NCBI GenBank assembly: GCA_964036045.1
Contig: OZ038378.1
Coordinates: forward strand, 162,572,576 to 162,636,575
Length of the DNA stretch: 64,000 nucleotides
Direction: 5' to 3'
Source of the DNA: Eutreptiella sp. 'Long Island Sound 2002'
Taxonomy: Eukaryota; Euglenozoa; Euglenophyceae; Eutreptiales; Eutreptiaceae
Shown: positions 1 through 9,000 of the stretch, in pieces
Layout: each line of letters starts with the position of its first letter
Position numbering within the stretch: position 1 is the first letter of the stretch
Notes under the pieces: generated by a model
Databases searched by the model: none
Seen by the model: only the letters and a program-made list of their open reading frames with translations
What the model was told of the DNA's origin: nothing
Program-made: the position numbers and the translations under genes

Positions 1-591
1 AACGGCAAAATTGGCGAAACAACACCCAAAAGTGCCTTGAAAGGCACACAATTATATTATAATAACTTCGGCTTGGATTGAGTAATCGACCAATCCTTCT
101 AAACACAATGACTTGACACCAATGACCTTCGATTCCACATATGTGCTCCACTTGGGGCGCTTTGAAAGGTCACGAGCGCTACTTCCGCAGTGGGCACATG
201 AAAATATGGAAAATTGCAAAACACACACCTTGCTCCCAACGCATCGTTTTGGGATCGCCACACAAGCTTCCCTCCACGAAGGTTAGGCTTGCAATTGCTC
301 GTAGGGAGTACGGAGAAGGGGCTTGCACAATATGAGGTCCATTGGCGGGTTTGGCTTGGAGCGATGGACCCGCCATATGGGCACGCAACACAACACAAGG
401 CACATACTCCATATTGCCCAAAAAGGTAGCTCCCCCCACGATATGTCATGCCCCTCCAAGGGCATAACTTTGTGTCAATCACTCATAGGAACTCAAGGAG
501 AGTTCGTATGCCACACCAACACTCGCGCGCTACACTCGAAAGTTATCTTCACGCACGCAATATCATGGCCAAAGAGTTACAACGCAAACTC
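1..591 (-). repeat. 3' LTR of gypsy element CD, left piece
   Basis: This stretch aligns without gaps to 56468-57058 of the 5' LTR at 54806-57798, with about nine substitutions by eye. It is the middle of the 3' LTR of the oldest element in the stack. About 1.66 kb of the LTR lies before the window start. It breaks at the insertion point of element A, and the LTR resumes at 25178. No gene is supported; the short open frames are LTR sequence. Confidence 0.88.
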
Positions 592-614
592 CCAACTCCC
601 AACTCCCAACTCCA
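587..614. repeat. heptamer repeats at the CD/A deletion junction
   Basis: Three copies of AACTCCC (587-593, 594-600, 601-607) are followed by AACTCCA (608-614). Left of them is CD LTR sequence ending GCAAACTC. Right of them is A LTR sequence that in the complete LTR starts 447 bp in (22678). The complete LTRs have a single such heptamer, so the extra copies were made at the junction. This looks like a microhomology repair scar that removed the outer end of A's 3' LTR. Confidence 0.8.
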
Positions 615-3104
615 CTCTGAGCCAGAGATATGGCCCCGCCATTATCACCCAGGAGTTGGTAGCTGAAAATGGGCTGTTTCAGCCCAAACTGAAGTTAACT
701 CCAAAATTCCCAAAATTGACCCCTCGTCCGGACCCGCCAGAGGTAGGGACGAGGCAACTGACCCTATGCCCTTCGAGTACGAACTCCCTGGAGCCCTCAC
801 CCAACCTGGTTCCCTCTGAGGTCCCGGCATCAGGGCAACACGGATGAGTCAAGTGGGGTCATGATGCCAAAATCACCAAAATTGGCGTCATTCCCACGCG
901 TGGCTCGCTCGGCCAAGGTAAGGCCAATGGCTCACAGGGTAGGAGGCAGGACCTAGGACTTATATCTGAGTGTACAACTTGGGTTTAGGTCCGGGCTCCC
1001 TATGGGCTTAGAGAAATGGGGCCGCCAATTGACCACACGGAAGGGGGAAATTGGGGTCCCAAAATTGGGTCATTTTGGCTGCCTGAAATGAGCCAAAATT
1101 CGGTGTGCTCCCAATAGTATATCTCCACGCCGGCTTGGAGATCGGATCCGCCATTCCATACGTGATCCACCGGGAGTCCAACGGAGACTCCCATGCCCTT
1201 GGCTCTCAAAGATCTCCATGCCACTCGGCGTGGTGACGATCCCAATTGGGTCCACAAATGCAAAAATGGCAAAATTGCCCATACTCAATTTGGCCTAGCG
1301 CCTTGACGAAGGCGGCTCCGCTTCGCCCACGTGGTGTGTGGACCATGGGGACCATTACCCATAACACCCATGTCATATACGGTCCATTGGTCCATGCGTC
1401 CGGCGTGCACGAAGGTTAGAACATGGGGCACGGCGGGCAGCGAAAGTGGAAAAAAAGCTCAAAATGGCCAAAATTGCGCACACTCATGGTTAGGGCAAAT
1501 GAGGCACATGCCCGACTCGGACCGGAGTGTGCCATAGGATTGGTATCAAGTCATATATGTCCAACATATCTTTGGGGCGTCGCCCAACTCCTCCGGTATT
1601 GGGAATGGCAGGGTCGCCAAGTGAGCCCATGATTTGGGATAGTCCCAAATCGCCAACATGGCGGCCACGGTATGCCAAGCCTAAGAGGAGTTGTTCGCCG
1701 GGTCCAAGATATGTTGGCTACCGCAGTATGTACCCTCATAACATACTTGGGTCATGATGTCAATTGAGCGCAACGTTGAGATATACGTTCGCCACTTGAC
1801 ATCGTGACGAGCCAAAAATGGCAAAATTGGCACAAAGACACACAAAAGTGCATTGAAAGGTGCACAATTATATTATAATATCTTTGGCTTGGTTCGTGCA
1901 ATCAACTAATCCTTCTAAACACAATGACTTGACACCAATGACCTTCGATCCCACATATGTGCTCCACTTGGGGCGCCTTGAAAGGTTACGAGCGCTGCTT
2001 CCCAAGTGGGCACATGAAAATATGGAAAAATGTAAAATACACACCTTGCTCCCAACGCATCGCTTCGGGATCACCACACGAGCTTCCCTTCACGAAGGTT
2101 AGGCTTGCAATTGACCGTAGGGAGTACGGAGAAGGGGCTTGCACAATATGAGGTCCATTGGCGGGCTTGGCTTGGAGTAATGGACCCGCCAAATGGGCAC
2201 GCAACACAACACATGGCACATACCATATATTGCCCAAAAAAGTAGCTCCCACCACGATATGTCATGCCCCTCCAAGGGCATAACTTTGTGTCAATCGCTC
2301 ATAGGAACTCAAGGAGAGTTCCTATGCAACACCAACACTTGCGCGCTACACTCGAAAGTTATCTTAACGCACGCAACATCATGGCCAAAGAGTTATAACG
2401 CAAACTCTACCCTCTTGACCATGATCCATTACACTAGCGCGCATGTGTGGAAACGCAAGGCATATAAAGCTTCCTAAATTACGTCGGGAGTATTGTGAAT
2501 ACATCCCACGTTTCCTTATCGTCAATACTCGCAAGCAACACGAGATATGACCTTCACAAGTGGCCTCACGAATCAACTTTGTTTTGCCCATATCTTTAAG
2601 ACAAATGGAGGGCAGGATAAAAGGGAAGTTGATTCGTGTATACGGAAGCACGTAGGTCCACTCGAAAGAGGTCAAATCAAGTGCGGCGATGTCGAAGTCG
2701 AAAATCCGATTTCGACATCCTGAAAAATTCGGATTAAGGTTGCGAGTATTAATTATGAAAATTGCGGAAGCATCCATGCAGTTCCTGGCGACTTTGGAGC
2801 CTTCGTCGCGGATAGCGTTAAAATTTCCATTATAAACAGTTAAACTGGCGGTTACGGTAAAGTCGCGAACCAACCGCCAGCAGTCAAAACAGTGAGTATC
2901 AGAACGGAAGCGTAAAAATTGACGGAAACAATATGAAAATAAAACCCTGTTGATTCCTGATATTCTGATACACAAATCTCCGCTGGCGGTGCATCGGTTG
3001 CCGATGCGGGGCTTCACGGCACGGAACACGCCGTGCATGGGGTTAGTGGACCGGAGACCGGTTGTATGCCGTAACCTGGCCATGGGGTTCTGGGTACCGC
3101 TTCA
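605..3104 (-). repeat. 3' LTR of gypsy element A (outer 447 bp missing)
   Basis: It aligns without gaps to 22678-25177, the 5' LTR of the same element, with six substitutions seen by eye in 2500 bp. It ends on the plus strand in CTTCA, the TG...CA terminus read from the element's strand, and is followed at once by the polypurine tract. The first 447 plus-strand bases of the LTR are deleted. The low divergence marks A as a recent insertion. Confidence 0.92.
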
Positions 3105-3115
3105 CCCCCCTCCTT
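3105..3115 (-). other. polypurine tract of element A
   Basis: The plus strand reads CCCCCCTCCTT directly after the LTR end, so the element strand reads AAGGAGGGGGG and then TGAAGCGG, the LTR start. This is the expected plus-strand DNA priming site and fixes the LTR boundary. Confidence 0.85.
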
Positions 3116-3476
3116 AGAGCAAACCCTGGGGGGGCTCGATAACACCCACGCATGGCAGCGGGTACCCAGGACCACTCCCTGAAAGGGGGGGGGGTGTTAC
3201 ATCCTCACTTCAGTATGTCACAGTAAGATAGGTATCCCACAGCGGGATAGGTATGCTGCTGTAACAGCTCGTAGCACATGTATAGTATCAAGTATCAAGT
3301 CCCGGGTCCTGGCGGCGATTGTTCGGCATCCAAAGGACCCGTTAACCCATACCAGGCGCACCGGGTGCCGGCTGCTACGGTCACCACCACAGTGGCAGTG
3401 GCATACACGGCCAACATAGGCGTCACACGACGGCCGAGGTGGCCCCACAAGTCGAGAGCGACCACAAAGATCCATC
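3116..3476 (-). other. 3' UTR of element A, distal part
   Basis: Non-coding sequence between the polypurine tract and the LINE insertion. It matches 32064-32424 of element B closely. It carries a poly-G run near 3185 and a short tandem GTATCAAGTATCAAGT near 3288. The 3' UTR continues at 11328 beyond the LINE. Confidence 0.75.
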
Positions 3477-3492
3477 AGGCTACCCCAAGCTT
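3477..3492. repeat. LINE target-site duplication, left copy
   Basis: AGGCTACCCCAAGCTT, repeated exactly at 11312-11327. The undisturbed site occurs once in sister element B near 32428-32443, followed by CCCAAGG as it is after the right copy here. The 16-bp length fits target-primed reverse transcription. Confidence 0.95.
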
Positions 3493-3757
3493 TTTTTACA
3501 CTTTCTGAGTGTCTATTTTTTTTCGATTGACCCTCAGCATTTTGTTGATGGATCCACCAGTAGTCCAGGCTATTCGGTGATTGGAGAAAATCCTGGGCTG
3601 TTCAAGTTCTGGAGTACTTCCCGCAGTTTTCAAATCATCATCTCAATTCCCGAGTTCAAATCCACGCTCGCAATCTTTCAATTGACGCCAAGCCACCTTT
3701 TCGTTCATCCCGAAAACACCATGAATTTCACCCTATTTGGAAGCTCCAAAGCCGCCG
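3493..3757 (+). other. LINE 5' UTR
   Basis: About 265 bp from the target-site duplication to the first AUG of ORF1. It starts in a T-run shared with the duplication, so the exact 5' base is ambiguous. An out-of-frame AUG at 3721, with A at -3, opens a 70-codon uORF ending at 3933 that overlaps the ORF1 start. If real, it would lower ORF1 translation or force leaky scanning. No internal promoter motif was recognised. Confidence 0.6.
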
Positions 3758-5791
3758 ATGATGGCCTTTCAACGCTATTCAACTATTCTCCGTCACACCT
3801 CTTTCAAAAACACCAAGCCTCAAATTCGCCGTTGCAAACACGCTTTCCGTCACGCCAACTTGAAGCCATTGAAGGCAAAGCACGCCCATCCAACGGTGCG
3901 AGACCTCCGGTTGCACAAAACACTACGTTTTGAGGTGAGCATAGAATTCCTTGATCACATTGAGCCTTCGCCGCCGGAAGAGAGAGATAAAACTAAACCA
4001 AGGCAACGCAAAATTGGAGACGCCCGTGCTTTCATGAAGTTAATGAACGAAATGTTTGTCCCCGCGCTAGCAAACGTATCGGTGAACACCAAAAATGCCT
4101 ACTACCCGTTTGGCCACATAGTCCCTTCCGAGAGCCCGCATTGGGCCTACTACCGGTTTGATTGGGAACTCCCATCTCGCTTTGCCGACGAGCTCATGTT
4201 TAAGGTCCGAGAGTGCGCCCAATTCCTCACCGGAGAACTCCTTGCAATGGACATGCACGCTTTGCCGACTACCGAAGTGTATCGAGCCGTGATCGCTAGG
4301 GACCGAAAGGAAAGAAACAAAGACCTACAAGCTCCGGAAATGCTCACCATGATGATCGCCAACCTGCCCGGTGGACGGGGCGCCTCACCGCCCCTAGGAG
4401 CGATGTTCCGGTCTAAAGATTCCTTGGTCGTGGCGATTGACACCACTCACGCACCGTGCGACGTCATGAAGACCGGTGTCCAAACGTTAGCTATCCGCTT
4501 CTTCCACTCATGCGGCATTGTTCTCTTTCATGGCATAGATGGGCAATTAGTGCGGTTCTCGTCACGATCCGACGGCAACGCGAGGTCCGCGCCTTCGGGC
4601 GCGCCCGAGCGAGCCCACGCGACGCCGGCCCCGCCCTCATACGACTCATCTAAGGCCCCGAAGACCGCCGTGCTCCTAGTGGCCCCAAGATCGGCGCACG
4701 CTCTCGACTTGCGCGTCCAAGCGGGGTTCCTTGGCCCGTACGTGTCGTTCGAGCCCACGAGGCCTCCCTACGAACACCAACAAGCCTACCTCGTGGTCTA
4801 CGAAAAGGGGGAATCCGCGCTGCTAGCGCATGATTTCAAATATGGAGACGCTGCCTTTGCCCCACTACACCGCAACCTCATCGCCCTCGAGAAGATCCTC
4901 CCCGCTCAAGACCCGGATGTGGCCGAGCACGAGCGACCCATAGTGCAGCGCCTCCAAGCGGGAGCCGCCTTGGGGTCCACGGCCTTCGTGTCCCAACTTG
5001 TCACCGCCCTTCGTGAAAGGCCCGCTACGGGGCTGACTGAGCGCATCAGCGAGTGGAACGCGGCACCGGAGGACGCCGGCGCCGCTACGCCAACGCCGGG
5101 ACCAAGCCGCATCGAAGAGATGTCCGAGACCAGCGTCCCGCTGCTTGCTCCACTAGGAGGCGAGGCGACCACCCTCCTACCCCCCGACCACGGTGCCCCC
5201 ACCCCCGCCTCGGATATTCAAATCGACCCCCGCCTCCCCGCTGGTTTTTATTACGTCCGCGACGTATTCTCCGAAAGCCAAGAGGAAACGGTAAAAAAGA
5301 TTCTCCACGACAACACGTGGGAGAAGTACCACGGGCGCTCAGTCCAACACTTCGGCCACGCGTACCTCGGCCCGAGCAAAGTCGCCGCCACGTCCCCCAT
5401 CCCGGAAGAGTTTTCCTCCATCCTCCAAACCTACAATGCCGCGCTGGAGCGGCTAGGCCTCTCACACCCTCCTCCCAACCAAATCACGGGCACAATGTAT
5501 CTCCCGGGAGAGGGCATCGGCTACCACGGGGACGACCCCTTGCTAGGCGACCCAGTGTCCATTTTTGGTTCCCAATCGGACACCACAATGTTCTTTAAGA
5601 ACCCCTCCAACGGGGACTCCTTTCGCATCCGCCTGTTTGCCCGCTCTCTCCTGGTCCTCACGGGGGCCGCACGCCATGAGTGGCACCACGGTATACCTCG
5701 ACGGAGAGAAGACGAAGTGTTTGGGCTAACCGTCCCTCGTACCGTCCCTCGCCTCGCTCTAATCCTCCGACACATACCACAGGCAAGCTAA
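3758..5791 (+). CDS. LINE ORF1 protein with C-terminal AlkB-type dioxygenase domain
   Basis: ORF1 of the LINE, 677 aa from the AUG at 3758; the next codon (AUG at 3761, A at -3, G at +4) is the better start context. Residues 1 to about 490 are basic at the N-terminus and match no domain I recognise; I see no CCHC knuckle. Residues about 494-676 look like an AlkB Fe(II)/2-oxoglutarate dioxygenase: the iron ligands are H590 and D592 in GYHGDD, then H644 in HHGI, and the AlkB signature R-x5-R is R665/R671 in RLALILR. AlkB enzymes oxidatively remove alkyl groups from DNA or RNA bases. Here the likely substrate is the element's own RNA or cDNA in its RNP; that is inference. It ends in TAA, 217 bp before the ORF2 near-cognate start. 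Confidence 0.88.
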   Translation: MMAFQRYSTILRHTSFKNTKPQIRRCKHAFRHANLKPLKAKHAHPTVRDLRLHKTLRFEVSIEFLDHIEPSPPEERDKTKPRQRKIGDARAFMKLMNEMFVPALANVSVNTKNAYYPFGHIVPSESPHWAYYRFDWELPSRFADELMFKVRECAQFLTGELLAMDMHALPTTEVYRAVIARDRKERNKDLQAPEMLTMMIANLPGGRGASPPLGAMFRSKDSLVVAIDTTHAPCDVMKTGVQTLAIRFFHSCGIVLFHGIDGQLVRFSSRSDGNARSAPSGAPERAHATPAPPSYDSSKAPKTAVLLVAPRSAHALDLRVQAGFLGPYVSFEPTRPPYEHQQAYLVVYEKGESALLAHDFKYGDAAFAPLHRNLIALEKILPAQDPDVAEHERPIVQRLQAGAALGSTAFVSQLVTALRERPATGLTERISEWNAAPEDAGAATPTPGPSRIEEMSETSVPLLAPLGGEATTLLPPDHGAPTPASDIQIDPRLPAGFYYVRDVFSESQEETVKKILHDNTWEKYHGRSVQHFGHAYLGPSKVAATSPIPEEFSSILQTYNAALERLGLSHPPPNQITGTMYLPGEGIGYHGDDPLLGDPVSIFGSQSDTTMFFKNPSNGDSFRIRLFARSLLVLTGAARHEWHHGIPRRREDEVFGLTVPRTVPRLALILRHIPQAS

Positions 5792-6008
5792 CCCACGAAA
5801 GCCGGAGGGCCGGGTACCCGCCTCCTGCACTGTCCAGCCCCCTCTACCTGAACACAAAAGGGCCAAGATTCAGTGAACCACTGGCCCAGTCACGGCTTCC
5901 ACCATCACAGGCAAGGGGCTAGACGACGAGCTCACCTCGGCCGGGATACCGGCCGACCAAATTCAGCACTTTCTTTGCCTTAGCCAGCCCAGCCAGCCCG
6001 GCTCCCCA
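5792..6008 (+). other. LINE inter-ORF spacer
   Basis: Between the ORF1 stop (TAA, 5789-5791) and the GTG at 6009. The ORF2 frame is closed by TGA at 5874-5876 and open from 5877, with no AUG. A frameshift from ORF1 therefore cannot make a simple fusion. ORF2 needs reinitiation, a near-cognate start or another internal entry mechanism. Confidence 0.75.
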
Positions 6009-9000
6009 GTGCCCCCCCAGCCCCCCCCTATCCCGCCCCCCCCGAGATCCAAAACGCGCCTACGGAAGGGTTACCAACGGCCTCACCGCCCCCCCATACC
6101 CCTCCCTTCAGAACTGCGTTTTCTATCCCACAACTTGCAGAAGAAACCCATAGTGAGCAGCCAAATTCTCCGACACCTCAAGAACGACTTCGACATCCTC
6201 TTCCTCCAAGAAATCAATCACGCCCCCATCCTCCCCCACGTATACGCCTACGGTTCGGGCACTAAAGCCACCATCGTTTCGAATATCAGCCAAGACAAAC
6301 ACTCCAGAGGCGAGCATGGTTCCGTCTTGGTCTGTTCCCCCCGGCTCTCCCGCTTCGTTACCCCCCTTCCCCGACTAGATACAGAAGGGATGCTGGCGGC
6401 AGCCGTTCTCACTCTCCCGGGGGCCCCGCCCACCTTGCTGGTCTCGGTATACGCCCCAAGCACGGACGTCCACCGCTCAAAAATTGAAAACATCCTACGG
6501 CCACTCATGCATCAGTATCCTAACCACGTCCTCGGTGGGGACACCAATTGCATAATGTGCCCTGAACTAGACGGATCGAACCTCCAAACGGACAACGAAT
6601 GGCCGTGGCTTCGCAGACAGATCACGAGCGACCCGCCGCGTCTCATCGATACCTTTCGGCACTTTCACCCGACCGAGCGGTCCTTCTCCCGATACCCCAC
6701 CCCGTACAGGGCAAGCAGTAGCCGCCTTGACCATATTTTGCTCTTCCCGGCGGCCTCGGAATTTTTTGCCCCCACCTCTGCAACCATCCAAACCGACGAC
6801 AAAACGTCAGACCACCACCCAGTCACGTACACCTCTCAAGTCCCCCCTCACCCTTTCACCGAAGCTCCCACCACTAAGAGGAAAGTTTTCCGAAAACTGA
6901 CGGAGCGGGAACGCTCCAATCACCACGACTCCCTTGCCCCCCTGGCGCGGTGGTGCGAGTCTACCCTCCCCCGCTTTGAGTCCTTGTCCTCGGCGGACAT
7001 CGAGCTTTTCACAGACGTGGTGCTGGAGGAAGTGGCGACCAGTTACCACAGTATCACCACGCCGTCACGCCCTACCTCCTCGGCTCTGGTAAGGAAAATC
7101 AAAGAGTCCCTGCAAACCCTGCCCCCCCCCAACCATCCCAACTACCCCGCTTCCATGGACACGCTCAACAAACTCGTCAAGGAGTGGGAAACCAAAGTGA
7201 ACAAGGCCGCAACCACCAAAATCCATCGGTGCCTAGTGAGGAAAACTAGGATCAAACGCACCATCAACGAGGCGCTCAACCCCGTGGAACGAGGTGAAAT
7301 AACGCTGAAGCGCCCGGGCACCACACAGCTCGTCTCCACCCCCAAAGAAGTGGGCTCTATTTTCTCTTCTACACTCCTCACCCTGGGGGGCAGCCTCGAA
7401 TATGCACCGCCGAACACTCTAGTGGATCGCCTACTCGCACACTCCCCCGCCTGCCCCGAACCCACAAAACACGGCCTCCTCCCTGACATTACCTGGGAAT
7501 CGTTACGCAACACGCTTAAGAGGTCCAAGCCCAACAAGGCGGGAGGGCGGGACTTCACAAACATCTACACTTTGCACGTCTCTCCCCCCCCTATCCAACA
7601 ATTCATTTGGAAGGTATGCAACTACTACCTCCACCGGCCGTTGCCCGAGAAATGGCTCGAAGCCAACATTATCTTGCTTTTTAAGAAAGGGGACGTGATG
7701 AACCCGGTGAATTACAGGCCTATAGCCTTGCTGAACAGCGTTTACAAAATAATTGCAACACACGCCAACCGAGAACTACTGGCAGCGGCCATTGAACATT
7801 CCATCATACACCCCACCCAGTTCGGCGGGCTTCCGAACCGCAGATGCCAGGACCACATTTTCAACCTCTTATCCACGTTTCGGGAATCGGTCGGTAGCTA
7901 CAGCCTCTACATTGATTTCAATAAGGCTTTTAACTCCGTCCCCCACACCACCCTCTTCACCGTTCTATCCCGCCTGAACTTTCCTACGCCCCTTGTAAAC
8001 CTCATTCAATCCTTGTACCGTGCCCCTCGCGACTTCCCAGTGGTGTCAGGTCAAACCCACTCCTCACACCTGCAAACCAGAGGCGTTCGGCAAGGATGCC
8101 CCATGTCACCAATCCTTTTCTGCCTCTACCTGAATGTGCTCCTCTTCGCCTTGCCGTCCCACGTCACTGCACCCCCCTCCTCACACGAATCGGGCCACGC
8201 CTTTGTTGACGACCTCCTCTATCGATCAGAGAATGGGGACCGCATACAGCAAGTTTTAAACTTCTTCGACACGGTCGCCAGGGAGTGGGGTCTAGACCTT
8301 AACCTCAGCAAAACCGAGATCCACGCTATGGGAACAGCTCCCCCCAGAACCTTCACCTCCCCCTCGGGCACCCCCCTGTCGACAACAAACCAAAAGACGG
8401 GGCAACCACACAATTGCTACAAATACCTAGGGGTATACATCTTCACCGCCAACCATGAGGCACAAACACTGGCATTGGCCAAGTCGGAAATACGCTCATT
8501 TTTCACAACCCTCCAACCCCTCCAGCTCACCCTTTCGGAATACATTCTCTTGGTGAACGTCCAACTCATCCCTATTCTTTCCTACCGCCTCATGGCACAC
8601 CCCCTGGCCCTGAACGAGTTGGGGGCCCTTCAGGCCATGATCTGGCAAAATGTTGCGCATGACCCCTCCCCGGACAGAGCCAACAGGATCTCCCGCCTCG
8701 TCTCCCCTAAGGCCCGCTACACCCCTCGCCACCAGGGAGGCTTAGGACTCCGCCACTTCACTTTTTCAATTTGCATGGCCCTGGTAAACACCGCAATAAG
8801 GTACCTCAACGGAGACGGCCCGGCCTCGACAAACGAATCTTTTTCCGAAGCAATGCTCTCCACCACACGCAACCCAATCCAAGACACCATCATGGACGCA
8901 TGCCACACCATAGGCTTCCGATACCACAGCACCGGCCTCTGGGCCTCCTGCCCCCCCTCCCTTTTCCTCCCAAAAGAAAAAGTCCAGGTCCGGTTCCTAG

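Noticed and set aside
1-3104. Independent tandem repeat array at the window start
   Set aside because: The apparent repetition is two LTR subfamilies joined at 587-614, not a tandem array.
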